A stretch of 64,000 bases of DNA from Marmoricola sp. Leaf446. GTDB lineage: Bacteria; Actinomycetota; Actinomycetes; Propionibacteriales; Nocardioidaceae. Numbering within the stretch: the first letter of the stretch is position 1; the number at the start of each line of letters is the position of its first letter. The position numbers were made by a program, and so were the translations under genes. The notes beneath the pieces are model-generated. The model ran no database searches. It was not told where the DNA came from and worked only from the letters and a program-made list of their open reading frames with translations. Shown piece after piece: positions 26,062 through 33,805 of this stretch. Location: positions 1,234,021-1,298,020 of the forward strand of contig NZ_LMRF01000001.1 in the NCBI RefSeq assembly GCF_001424755.1, in the 5' to 3' direction.

Positions 26062-27536
26062 GCGACCACCTCCCGGGCGTGCACCCGGGTGGGCGAGGAC
26101 GGGCCCGCGTCGCGACGCCGTGTCGTCCCCCAGACGACCACCGACACCCCGGCCACGGCCAGCAGGACGGTGGTCGCCAGCCCCCCGGGCGCCGCGGCCG
26201 CCGTCCCCGGCCATCCGCTGCCCCGCTCCGTCCAGGCCACGTCGACCACCGAGGAGACGTGCACGAGAGCCATCAGGACCACCGCCGCCGCGGCGGCCGC
26301 CCGCGGTGGCGCCGCACCCCAACGGTCGAGGGCCAGGCCGCACAGCGCCGGGATCCCGACGGCCAGCGGCAGGGCGTAGCGACCCTGCCAGGCATACCCC
26401 TCGGAGGCGTACGACGCCGCGGTGAGCGCGAGAGGGACCGCGACCCAGAGCAGGGCGACGAGCAGCAGGGAGACCCGGGTACGTCGCTCGGCCGCGCGCA
26501 CGCCGAGCCAGGCGACCATCCCGAGGAGACCCAGCCACACCGGGTAGATCCACGCCGGTGCCATCTCGTTGCGCAGCGGGAAGGCGGCGACGGTCTGCAG
26601 GAGCCAGGCGAGCTGTGAGGACGCCAGGCCCGCCGCGTCCATCGGAGGCATGGCCGGGCTGGGTGCCCCGAGCCGGTTCGTGTCGGCCACCAGGACCCAG
26701 CCCAGGCACGCCGACGCCACGAGTCCCGAACCCAGCACCGTGCGCAGCAGCGCCCGGTGGTGGTGGCGCGCCAGGGCGAGCCACTCGCCCCGCGACCGGA
26801 GGCTCAGCACGACGAGCACGATGCACACGCCCCAGAGCATCCCGGTGGTGTGCGTGACCAGCACCGTGCATGACCCCACCAGCAGGGGGGCCCACCAGCC
26901 GGGGTCGCTCGGGCGCCGGACGAGCCCGGTGGCGGCGGCCCAGACCAGGCAGCCCGCGGCGTACCCGACGGCGTTCGGCGCGGCGACACCGGCGCTCTGG
27001 ACCAGGACGGGGGTGCACGCGACCGCGAGCGCGAGCAATGGCCACGACGTCGTCGCCCAACGGGTGATCACCAGGGCCGAGGTGGCGAGCAGCAGGCTGG
27101 TCAGCACCGCGGTCGCCACCCGCATGGCCATCAGTGCCGACACGCCCTCGAACGGGGCGGCGACAGTGCCTGCGACCACGTAGAAGGTGGGGTTGTAGGA
27201 CGCGGCGGCGGAGGCCACGAGCACCCGGCCGGGGGCGGACGCCGCGACGGGGGTGCAGTTGTCCGGCCCGGTGTAGGGGTAGGAGGAGCACAGCGGCCCC
27301 GCGGCGTCCACGAGCGCGGAGTCCACGGCGAGCAGCTGCCCGCGACCGTCCTGGGCCTCGACGGTGCCCCGGAGCTGCCCGTGGGCGACGGCGTCGGCCT
27401 TGTAGGCGTGGTCGAACTCGTCGGCACCGCGGAACGCGGGAAGCGCGAGCACCCACGCGAGCTCCAGCAGCAGGGTGCCGGCGAGGACAGCCCAGAAGAC
27501 GCGACGGGGGGACGTGGCCCGGGCCGGCTCAGCCAT
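26058..27536 (-). CDS. DUF2142 family polytopic membrane protein
   Basis: Membrane protein of 492 aa with about eleven hydrophobic segments. After the first helix comes FRGADEFDHAY, the acidic motif of DUF2142, resembling the DE motif of GT-C glycosyltransferases that use lipid-linked sugars. A large extracytoplasmic loop (about 60-110) carries two Cys (PLCSSYPYTGPDNCTP) that may form a disulfide. An outward-facing sugar transferase role is plausible given the two flanking GT2 genes. It overlaps the DUF2304 gene by 8 nt. Confidence 0.78.
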   Translation of the reverse strand: MAEPARATSPRRVFWAVLAGTLLLELAWVLALPAFRGADEFDHAYKADAVAHGQLRGTVEAQDGRGQLLAVDSALVDAAGPLCSSYPYTGPDNCTPVAASAPGRVLVASAAASYNPTFYVVAGTVAAPFEGVSALMAMRVATAVLTSLLLATSALVITRWATTSWPLLALAVACTPVLVQSAGVAAPNAVGYAAGCLVWAAATGLVRRPSDPGWWAPLLVGSCTVLVTHTTGMLWGVCIVLVVLSLRSRGEWLALARHHHRALLRTVLGSGLVASACLGWVLVADTNRLGAPSPAMPPMDAAGLASSQLAWLLQTVAAFPLRNEMAPAWIYPVWLGLLGMVAWLGVRAAERRTRVSLLLVALLWVAVPLALTAASYASEGYAWQGRYALPLAVGIPALCGLALDRWGAAPPRAAAAAAVVLMALVHVSSVVDVAWTERGSGWPGTAAAAPGGLATTVLLAVAGVSVVVWGTTRRRDAGPSSPTRVHAREVVA

Positions 27537-27915
27537 CGACCTGCTCGTGGCCGCCGACGCGCAGCTCGGGGGCGGATGCCGGGTGCGCGGGACGCACCGG
27601 GGCGGCGAGGGCGAGCTCGCGGACCACCACCGTCAGCTGGGACTGCAGCGACTGGACGCGCTGGTAGAGCGAGGCCGTGGTGAAGAGGAAGAACATGACC
27701 ATGACGTAGAGCACGAGGTCGGTGCCGCGTCCGACGCCGACGAGGTGGGCGACCCAGGTGACGGCCGAGGGCCACAGCACGGCCACCACGCCACCGAGGG
27801 CCAGCGAGGCGCCGAGGAGTCGTCTGACGGCGAGCTGTCGGTGCCCGGCGCCTCCCCGGAGCACGAGACCGGCCAGGGCGAGGGTGGCGGCGACGAGCAG
27901 CACCTGGACGATCAC
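27529..27915 (-). CDS. DUF2304 family small membrane protein
   Basis: 128-aa protein with three hydrophobic helices (about 1-18, 32-50 and 60-80), the family signature GRGTDLVLYVMVMFFLFTTASLYQR, and a coiled-coil-like soluble tail. DUF2304 genes very often sit beside a GT2 glycosyltransferase of the dolichol-phosphate-mannose type, as here, and the pair is thought to act together on polyprenyl sugars. The GTG at 27915 overlaps the upstream GT2 stop (GTGA). Confidence 0.8.
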   Translation of the reverse strand: MIVQVLLVAATLALAGLVLRGGAGHRQLAVRRLLGASLALGGVVAVLWPSAVTWVAHLVGVGRGTDLVLYVMVMFFLFTTASLYQRVQSLQSQLTVVVRELALAAPVRPAHPASAPELRVGGHEQVDG

Positions 27916-28595
27916 AGGGCCACCCGCAACCGCTGGAGGACGAGGTCGAAGACGATGTTGACCGCGTTCGCGTTGCTCTGGCCCTTGGCGCGTGAGTAGT
28001 CGGTGTAGAGCACCGTCGTCGCCACCTCGGCCCACGGCAGGCCCGACCGGGCCACGCACGCCTCGAGCTCGCTCGCATAGGCCATCCCGGGGAACTCCAG
28101 CCGGATCGCCCGCAGGGCGGTGAGGCTGAGCACGCGCAGGCCGTTGTGGGTGTCGGTCAGGGGGAGCCCCGTCGAGCGCCGGGAGAACCAGACCGCCGCC
28201 CGGAGCAGGGCCAGCCGCGAGGCGGGGATCGACCGGCACTCGCCGAGGAAGCGTGAGGCGAGCACCACGTCGAGGTCGTGCGTCCGGGCGTGCTCGACCA
28301 TCCGGACGGCATCGAGGGGGAGGTGCTGCCCGTCGGCGTCGAAGGTCACCACGTAGCGGGCCCCACCTGCGCGCAGGACGAGGTCGAACCCGGTCTGCAG
28401 GGCGGCCCCCTGGCCCCGGTTGAGGACGTGGCGCACCACGGTGGCACCGGCCGACCGGGCCAGTGACGCCGTGTCGTCGGTGCTGCCGTCGTCCACGCAG
28501 ACGACGCGGTCGAAGTGGGCGAGCAGGGCCTGCACGACACCGACGATCGTCGAGGCCTCGTTGTACGCCGGAACCACCACCCACGTGTCCTGCAC
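27912..28595 (-). CDS. Family 2 glycosyltransferase, polyprenyl-phosphate sugar synthase type
   Basis: 227-aa DPM1/GtrB-like enzyme, probably loading a sugar onto polyprenyl phosphate. WVVVPAYNEASTIVGVV and VVCVDDGSTDDTASLA bind the nucleotide; VTFDADGQHLP is the DxD region. LASRFLGECRSIPASR and TDTHNGLRVLS are typical of the subgroup. There is no C-terminal membrane domain, which the DUF2304 neighbour may supply. I choose GTG 28595 (GGGAG about 8 nt upstream); a TTG start at 28691 is possible but would run the gene to within 2 nt of the upstream dyad. Confidence 0.8.
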   Translation of the reverse strand: MQDTWVVVPAYNEASTIVGVVQALLAHFDRVVCVDDGSTDDTASLARSAGATVVRHVLNRGQGAALQTGFDLVLRAGGARYVVTFDADGQHLPLDAVRMVEHARTHDLDVVLASRFLGECRSIPASRLALLRAAVWFSRRSTGLPLTDTHNGLRVLSLTALRAIRLEFPGMAYASELEACVARSGLPWAEVATTVLYTDYSRAKGQSNANAVNIVFDLVLQRLRVAL

Positions 28596-28692
28596 CGGCC
28601 CGCTCCCGCCCTCGTCCTTGGCGACCCAGACTGTCCTGCCGCGCCCGCCGCGACGGGCTTTTCGAGGAGAATGTCCGTTTTCAGGACCCAAA

Positions 28693-28708
28693 TAGTCCGA
28701 ACGGACTA
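28693..28708. promoter_or_regulatory. 7-2-7 inverted repeat ahead of the glycosyltransferase operon
   Basis: TAGTCCG-AA-CGGACTA, about 100 bp upstream of the operon's first start codon and just after the Lrp-type gene. An extra half-site (ACGGAC on the minus strand, within AAAACGGACATT) follows toward the genes. The same dyad occurs ahead of flp. Confidence 0.55.
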
Positions 28709-28736
28709 CGAGCCGGGCTACCTCGCCCGGTCGCGG

Positions 28737-29015
28737 TCAGTCGAGGCCGAGGGAGAACGCGGACTCGAGGTCGTGCTTGGAGTAGGTGCGGAAGGCGATG
28801 TGGGTCTCGGTCTCCTGGACGCCGGGCACCTTGTTGAGCTGGTCGGCCACGACCCGGGCGACGTCGTCGTGGCCGGCCACACGCACCATGGCGATCAGGT
28901 CGATCTGGCCGGTGACGCTGTAGACCTCGCTGATGCCGTCGAGCGCGGCGATGGCCTCGGCCACCTCGGGGATGCGCGCGACGTCGGCCTTCACGAACAC
29001 GATGGCGGTGATCAT
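28737..29015 (-). CDS. Stand-alone Lrp/AsnC ligand-binding (RAM) domain protein
   Basis: 92-aa protein consisting only of the effector-binding RAM domain of Lrp/AsnC regulators; the helix-turn-helix is absent. MITAIVFVKADVARIPEVAEAIAALDGISEVYSVTGQIDLIAMVR is the beta-alpha-beta core. Such SMLP proteins form ring-like oligomers that bind amino acids and may modulate full-length partners. TACGTT lies 6 nt before the ATG, so the mRNA is probably leaderless. Amino-acid sensing next to trpD is a guess only. Confidence 0.85.
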   Translation of the reverse strand: MITAIVFVKADVARIPEVAEAIAALDGISEVYSVTGQIDLIAMVRVAGHDDVARVVADQLNKVPGVQETETHIAFRTYSKHDLESAFSLGLD

Positions 29016-29021
29016 GGGGTC

Positions 29022-29027
29022 AACGTA
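29022..29027 (-). promoter_or_regulatory. Candidate leaderless -10 box
   Basis: On the minus strand TACGTT ends 6 nt before the ATG at 29015. Confidence 0.35.
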
Positions 29028-29051
29028 CCGCCGGGGCGCCGCCGCGGCGCG

Positions 29052-30809
29052 TCAGCGCGTCGGCTGGTGCACCGTCGCGACCTGGCGACGGTCGTCGAAG
29101 GGGACCAGCTCGGAGCGCGAGGTGGCGACGGCGTCGTGGACCTCGAGGTGACGCCCGGCGCCGTGGAGCGGGCAGGTCCACTCGCCCTCGACGTGGACGA
29201 GGCGGACCCCCGGCTGCTCGAGCCAGCGCAGGATCAGCTCGGACTCCTCGGCGGTGGCCGCCGGCGTCGGGCCCGGGCCGCCGACGACCGTGTCGGCCGA
29301 CTCGCGCAGGCCACGCACCCAGTCTCCCGCGTGGGCGTCGCTCGGGATGATGCCGGCGGCGGCCAGCCGACCGTGACGCACGACGTGGACGGCCCAGCGA
29401 CGGTCGTCCTCACGGCGGGCCGCGACCAGCTCGCTGCAGCTCGCGAGCGACCCCAGTCGCTGGGTGCGTGAGGCGGCACGCACGAACGCCGCCAGCCGGT
29501 CGCGGTGCACCCCCGCCTCCTCGAAGCGCTCGCCCCCGGACAGGGTGGCCATCCGCTGGGTCAGGGTCTCGACCACGCGGTCGGCGTCCTGTCGGAGGGC
29601 GTCCCTCAGCCGGGCGACCTCGGAGGCGTAGGTGTCGACGTCGACACTGCCGTCGCAGGGGGACAGGCAGCGCTGCATCTCGGCCAGGACGCACGGGGTG
29701 CGGGTCGGCGTCAGCGGCAACCGGTCGGTGCACTGGCGAACGGGGAAGGTCTCGTGGAGGGCGGCGAGGCAGCGCTCGGCGGTGCGTCGCGAGGAGAAGG
29801 GGCCGAGGTAGTCGGCGCCGTCGTCGGCCACCTTGCGGACCAGGGAGAGGCGGGGCCAGGGCTCGACGGTGAGCTTGAGCCAGGTGACCTTGTCGGGGCG
29901 GCGGCTGCGGCGGTTGTAGCGCGGCCGGTGTGCGGCGATCAGCCGGAGCTCGCGGACCCCCGCCTCGAGCGGGGTCGCGCACTGGACGTGGTCGACCGAG
30001 CCGGCCAGGTTGACCATCTCGCCCATCCGGGCCCGGGACTCCGAGGCCGTGAAGTAGGACCGCACCCGGGTGCGGAGGTCGCGGGAGGTGCCGACGTAGA
30101 GCACCTCGTCGCGCTCGTCGCGGAACAGGTAGACCCCGGGGGCGTGGGGCAGGTGCTCGGCGAGGTGACGCTTGCGCCGCACGGCCGGGCTGACCCGGGA
30201 GCTGAAGGTGCTCAGCTCCTCCAGGGTGTGCACGCCGAGGCCGCCGAGCCGCTCCATCAGGCCGTGCAGCACGTCGACCGTGGCCCGCGCGTCGGACAGC
30301 GCCCGGTGGTCGGGCGTCGTGGTGGAGCCGAAGGCGACGGCGAGCGAGCTGAGCTTGCAGTTGGGGGCGTCGTCGCGGGTGATCACGCGGCGAGCGAGCC
30401 GGGCGGTGTCCAGCACCTCGAAGCGCGGCCACGGGCGTCCCTGCCGGGCCGCGAAGTGCTGGAGGAAGCCCACGTCGAAGGGCGCGTTGTGCGCGACGAG
30501 GACGCAGCCGTGCGCGAACTCCAGGAACGACGGCAACGCCGACTCGATGGACGGAGCCGTGGCCACCATCGAGTTGGTGATGCCGGTGAGCACGGCGATG
30601 AAGGGCGGGATGGCCGCGTGGGGGTTGACCAGGGTCTGGAACTCGCCGAGCACCTCGCCGCCACGCACCTTGACCGCGCCGATCTCGGTGATCATCGACC
30701 CCTGAGCGGCGGACCCTCCGGTGGTCTCGAGGTCGACGACGCAGAAGGTGGTCTCGCGCAGCGGGCGCCCGAGCTCGTCGAAGCTCATCTGGGTGTCCCA
30801 CCTGCTCAT
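29052..30809 (-). CDS. DEDDh 3'-5' exonuclease fused to a UvrC-type GIY-YIG nuclease domain
   Basis: 585-aa DNA-repair-type fusion. Residues about 15-190 are a DnaQ-like exonuclease: FCVVDLETTGG (Exo I), VAHNAPFDVGFL (Exo II) and HRALSDARATVDVL (Exo III, His and Asp). Residues about 215-300 are a GIY-YIG domain (PGVYLFRDERDEVLYVGTSRDLRTRVRSYF with catalytic Arg) followed by UvrC-like TWLKLTVEPWPRLSLVR and YLGPFSSRRTAERCL. The UvrC endonuclease C-terminal half is missing, as in mycobacterial Rv2191 (recalled). TAGCGT lies 7 nt before the ATG at 30809. It probably acts in nucleotide-excision-type processing like E. coli Cho, combined with end trimming. Confidence 0.88.
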   Translation of the reverse strand: MSRWDTQMSFDELGRPLRETTFCVVDLETTGGSAAQGSMITEIGAVKVRGGEVLGEFQTLVNPHAAIPPFIAVLTGITNSMVATAPSIESALPSFLEFAHGCVLVAHNAPFDVGFLQHFAARQGRPWPRFEVLDTARLARRVITRDDAPNCKLSSLAVAFGSTTTPDHRALSDARATVDVLHGLMERLGGLGVHTLEELSTFSSRVSPAVRRKRHLAEHLPHAPGVYLFRDERDEVLYVGTSRDLRTRVRSYFTASESRARMGEMVNLAGSVDHVQCATPLEAGVRELRLIAAHRPRYNRRSRRPDKVTWLKLTVEPWPRLSLVRKVADDGADYLGPFSSRRTAERCLAALHETFPVRQCTDRLPLTPTRTPCVLAEMQRCLSPCDGSVDVDTYASEVARLRDALRQDADRVVETLTQRMATLSGGERFEEAGVHRDRLAAFVRAASRTQRLGSLASCSELVAARREDDRRWAVHVVRHGRLAAAGIIPSDAHAGDWVRGLRESADTVVGGPGPTPAATAEESELILRWLEQPGVRLVHVEGEWTCPLHGAGRHLEVHDAVATSRSELVPFDDRRQVATVHQPTR

Positions 30810-30816
30810 GGGAGGG

Positions 30817-30822
30817 ACGCTA
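30817..30822 (-). promoter_or_regulatory. Candidate leaderless -10 box of the exonuclease fusion gene
   Basis: TAGCGT on the minus strand, 7 nt before the ATG at 30809. Confidence 0.4.
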
Positions 30823-30976
30823 GGCGGGGGCACCGACAAGGAGGTGCAGGGCGTCCCCGGCGTGGCGCGGGACAGGGCCGGGGGAGGGTGTCCCGCGACC
30901 GGGGTCGGTGGAGTTGTCGGTGGGGGGTGCTGGAGTGCTCGTGACCGGCCTTCCCCCGCTCTGCAAGGAGACCCCG

Positions 30977-31183
30977 ATGAGCGTCCACATCGACTGCGAC
31001 ACCTGCCTGGTGCGCGGCCTGGCCTGCCACGACTGCGTGGTGACGGTGCTGCTGGGCCCGCCGCCCGAGCTCGGGTTCGACGCTGAGGAGGCCCAGGCGC
31101 TCGAGGTCCTGGCGGGGTCGGGGCTCGTCCCGCCGCTGCGCATGGTGACCCCGGTGAGCGGTCCGGAGATCGAGTCGGCGTGA
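30977..31183 (+). CDS. Small protein with two CxxC motifs, 68 aa
   Basis: No named family. The sequence MSVHIDCDTCLVRGLACHDCVVTVLLGPPPELGFD shows CDTC and CHDC separated by seven residues, a likely single zinc-binding knuckle, followed by an acidic amphipathic helix (DAEEAQALEVLAGSGLV). AAGGAG sits 7 nt before the ATG at 30977. It is divergent from the exonuclease gene and upstream of the nlpC leader. The conserved spacing of Cys pairs and good ribosome site make it a real gene; a redox or metal role is conjecture. Confidence 0.65.
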   Translation: MSVHIDCDTCLVRGLACHDCVVTVLLGPPPELGFDAEEAQALEVLAGSGLVPPLRMVTPVSGPEIESA

Positions 31184-31215
31184 ACAACGCCACACCGCCC
31201 GTCCACAGCCTCGAC

Positions 31216-31245
31216 TTGGACCCACAGCGGGCCCTGACCTAGGGT
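31216..31245 (+). promoter_or_regulatory. SigA-type promoter of the NlpC/P60 gene
   Basis: TTGGAC (31216-31221) and TAGGGT (31240-31245) are separated by 18 bp, predicting a start near 31252, at the beginning of the structured leader. Confidence 0.55.
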
Positions 31246-31256
31246 CGAGCGCTATT

Positions 31257-31465
31257 GGCCGTCGTCAGCGGGCACCGACCGGGTGCCCACGACGGCCGCG
31301 CCGAGTCCGGACTCGTCTCCTGGGGGGAGAGGGGTGGCCGGAGCCGGGGACCCATGTTCCTGGGGTGAATCCAGGCGCCGACAGCACCGATCGTGCCGTC
31401 ACAGCCTGGTAGGGCGTTCTTTGGGCCCGAACCCGTCAGCTCACCTGGTAGGCGTCCAGACAAAG
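31257..31465 (+). promoter_or_regulatory. ydaO-type cyclic di-AMP riboswitch leader
   Basis: The roughly 230-nt leader of the NlpC/P60 gene contains hallmarks of the actinobacterial ydaO/yuaA riboswitch: CCGGGGACCCA followed by GGGGTGAATCC (31346-31372) and CCGAACCCGTCAGCTCACC then GGTAGGC (31427-31453). An extra 5' hairpin (9-bp stem GGCCGTCGT/ACGACGGCC, 31257-31297) and a palindromic stem CGAGTCCGGACTCG (31302-31315) precede the core. Family members bind c-di-AMP and turn off cell-wall hydrolase and osmotic genes. The expression platform is not clear; AAAGAGGAG at about 31470 could be masked. Confidence 0.8.
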
Positions 31466-31481
31466 AGGAGACCGGCCGCTC

Positions 31482-32501
31482 GTGAACGACGGTTGGAAGT
31501 ACCCCCATGCCCGCGCATCAGTAGGAGTGGCCCTGGCCCTGGGCCTCACCGGCCTCGGCGTCGTCCAGGCCGCTCCCGCCACCGCGGCACCCGACGACAA
31601 GCTCAAGACCCGCATCGACGCCGCGCAGGCCGCGGTCGACGACGTGGCGCCGGCGGCCGCCGCCGCCGAGCGCCGTCACGACCGGGCCCAGGCCCTGGTG
31701 ACCCGCGACAGCAAGCGCGTCAAGGCGCTGACGAAGCGCATCGTCCGCGCCAAGACCCTGGCCGAGACCGTGCGCGAGCAGGTGGCGGCCGACGTGCTCG
31801 CCGAGCACCAGGTCACCGGTGGCGCCGCCGCTCCGGCGGCGCGGTCGCTCCCGGCCGACTCCGAGGTCCTGCTCAGCAACGTGAGCGTCGTGTCCGAGGA
31901 CACCGACGGTCGCATCGAGCAGGTCGCGCAGTCGCTCGCCACGGCGCAGCAGCTCACGCAGCGCCGCGCCCATGTCCGTGAGGCGCTCGTGGACCAGCGG
32001 GCCACCGCCAAGAAGCTCGCCGCCCGGGAGGCCACGGCCGCCGGGGTGGTCGACCGTGCGCAAGGGGAGGTCGACGCCCTCGAGGCCGAGCTCGCGGAGC
32101 GCCAGGAGGAGCGGGAGGCCGAGCAGGCCGCCGCTGCTCCCGCGGCGCCCGACGGCTCCGCCAGCTCCGCGGTGTCCTACGCCATGGCGCAGGTCGGCAA
32201 GTCCTACGTCTGGGGTGCCTCCGGCCCGAGCTCCTTCGACTGCTCCGGGCTGACGATGGCCGCCTGGGCGACGCAGGGCGTCTCGCTGCCGCACAACTCC
32301 GGTGCCCAGTACGCTTCGGGCACGCCCGTCTCCGAGAGTGAGCTGCAGCCCGGTGACCTCGTCTTCTACTACAGCCCGATCAGCCACGTCGGCCTCTACG
32401 TCGGCAACGGCCAGGTCGTCAACGCGCTGAACCCCGGCTCCGGTGTCCAGGTCTCGGGTCTGCACGACATGCCCTACTCCGGCGCGGTCCGCCCTGGCTG
32501 A
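31482..32501 (+). CDS. NlpC/P60 peptidoglycan endopeptidase, secreted
   Basis: Cleaves peptide stems of the cell wall during growth and division (RipA/Rv2190c-like). The 339-aa precursor has a signal peptide ending about PATAA (residue 35), a long coiled-coil region (about 40-215) that normally holds the enzyme inactive or binds partners, and an NlpC/P60 domain (about 225-339): YVWGASGPSSFDCSGL with Cys254, and ISHVGLYVG with His302. GTG 31482 follows AAAGAGGAG. Expression is probably under c-di-AMP control by the upstream riboswitch. Confidence 0.92.
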   Translation: MNDGWKYPHARASVGVALALGLTGLGVVQAAPATAAPDDKLKTRIDAAQAAVDDVAPAAAAAERRHDRAQALVTRDSKRVKALTKRIVRAKTLAETVREQVAADVLAEHQVTGGAAAPAARSLPADSEVLLSNVSVVSEDTDGRIEQVAQSLATAQQLTQRRAHVREALVDQRATAKKLAAREATAAGVVDRAQGEVDALEAELAERQEEREAEQAAAAPAAPDGSASSAVSYAMAQVGKSYVWGASGPSSFDCSGLTMAAWATQGVSLPHNSGAQYASGTPVSESELQPGDLVFYYSPISHVGLYVGNGQVVNALNPGSGVQVSGLHDMPYSGAVRPG

Positions 32502-32514
32502 CCGCCACCGCGTC

Positions 32515-32550
32515 GACGCCGCCCGTCCCCCCGCTGGGACGGGCGGCGTC
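32515..32550 (+). terminator. Hairpin terminator touching the next start codon
   Basis: A perfect 15-bp stem GACGCCGCCCGTCCC / GGGACGGGCGGCGTC with a 6-nt loop follows nlpC. Its last base is directly before the GTG of the next gene, so it may act as a translational block as much as a terminator. Confidence 0.7.
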
Positions 32551-33801
32551 GTGCGCTCCGGCGTCGTCACGTGCCGGCACCGCCGTGGTGCCGTCGTCGC
32601 AGCACTGGTCGCCGCGCTCGGGGTCCTCTCGATGAGCGCGTGCGAGCAGGAGGTGGACCTCGAGCCGCCGCGCGCGCAGCCCCGTGCGTCGCTGGACGCC
32701 GACCAGGCGCAGCGCGCCCTGGACGGACTGGTCGCGGCGCTCGACGGAGACCGGCGGGGGGACGCCACCGCCCTGGCGGCTCCGGCGGGTGCCGAGGCCG
32801 TCGGAGACGCGTGGGACAACGCCAGGTCGCTGCGGCTGGAGGACCTCGCGATGCGCTACGTCGACGACGCGGCCCCGCTGACCGCCGGCGAGCGCGAGCG
32901 CTGGGGGAGGACCGCCGTGCCCGTCACCGTCCGGCTGTCCTTCGCCTACGGTGGCGTCGACACCGGTCCGGCGGAGGTCGAGACGCGGGTGGCGCTCGTG
33001 CCTGACGGCGGCTCGGCGCGGGTGGCCGGTTTCGGCGGCGGCGGACGGACCCCGTTGTGGCTGGCGGAGCGGCTGAGCGTCGTACGCACTCCGGAGACGT
33101 TGACCGTGGTCGCGGGCCCGGTCGGGCGGTACCCGCGGCTGACCGAGCGTGCGGTCGCCCAGGTGCGCCGGGTGCTGCCGCGCTGGCGCGGACCGCTGGT
33201 CGTCGAGGTGCCCCGCACCCGCGCCGAGCTCGACGCCGCCCTGGACGCACCCGCGGACCGCTACGACGAGATCGCCGGCATCACCACCACCGTCGACGGC
33301 TCTACCGAGCGCGGAGCACCCGTGCGGGTCTACCTCAACCCGGAGGTCTTCGCCGACCTGTCCGGTGCGGGGGCCCAGGTCGTGGCCAGCCACGAGGCGG
33401 TGCACGTCGCGACCGACTCGAGCTCCACCTCGGTGCCGACCTGGCTGCTGGAGGGGTTCGCCGACTACGTCGCCCTCGACGACGCGGGCGTGCCGGTCGA
33501 ACGTGCCGCGGCGCAGGCGCTCGGGCAGGTGCGGCGCGACGGGCCGCCCGACCGGCTGCCGACGTCGGCCGACCTCGACCCGACGGCGACCGGCCTCGGT
33601 GCGACCTACGAGCTGGCCTGGTTGGCGTGCCGGTTCCTCGTCCAGGAGCACGGCACCGGCCGGTTGGTCCGGCTCTACGACGCCGTGGCCGACGGGACGC
33701 CGGCGGCGGCCGCGTTCCGGGAGGTCCTGGGCACCACGGAGGGGGCGTTCCTCAGCGCCTGGCGTGCGGACCTGCGACGGTTGGCCCGCGTGGCAGGCTG
33801 A
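32551..33801 (+). CDS. Exported gluzincin-type metallopeptidase (peptidase MA-like)
   Basis: 416-aa protein with an N-terminal export signal (RHRRGAVVAALVAALGVLSMSAC), the last Cys possibly lipidated although the lipobox MSAC is weak. A beta-rich NTF2-like region (about 45-190) precedes a zinc peptidase domain with HEAVH at 281-285 and LLEGFADYVAL about 20 residues on, where Glu would be the third ligand, followed by YELAWLACRFLVQEHG. Substrate unknown. GTG 32551 is the only in-frame start that keeps the signal peptide. It ends 5 bp before an M48 protease gene. Confidence 0.75.
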   Translation: MRSGVVTCRHRRGAVVAALVAALGVLSMSACEQEVDLEPPRAQPRASLDADQAQRALDGLVAALDGDRRGDATALAAPAGAEAVGDAWDNARSLRLEDLAMRYVDDAAPLTAGERERWGRTAVPVTVRLSFAYGGVDTGPAEVETRVALVPDGGSARVAGFGGGGRTPLWLAERLSVVRTPETLTVVAGPVGRYPRLTERAVAQVRRVLPRWRGPLVVEVPRTRAELDAALDAPADRYDEIAGITTTVDGSTERGAPVRVYLNPEVFADLSGAGAQVVASHEAVHVATDSSSTSVPTWLLEGFADYVALDDAGVPVERAAAQALGQVRRDGPPDRLPTSADLDPTATGLGATYELAWLACRFLVQEHGTGRLVRLYDAVADGTPAAAAFREVLGTTEGAFLSAWRADLRRLARVAG

Positions 33802-33805
33802 GGCC

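Noticed and set aside
28596..28691. TTG start at 28691 for the first glycosyltransferase
   Set aside because: It would add 32 charged, non-family residues and place the start 2 bp from the dyad; GTG 28595 has a ribosome site and begins just before the conserved VVVPAYNE motif.
30810..31193. N-terminal extension of the exonuclease fusion to 31193
   Set aside because: It overlaps the Cys-rich small gene on the other strand, is Pro/Arg-rich, and ignores the leaderless signal at 30809.
31302..31315. CGAGTCCGGACTCG as another copy of the pilus-regulator dyad
   Set aside because: The half-sites abut without the 2-nt spacer and the palindrome lies inside the ydaO-type leader, where it is better explained as an RNA stem.
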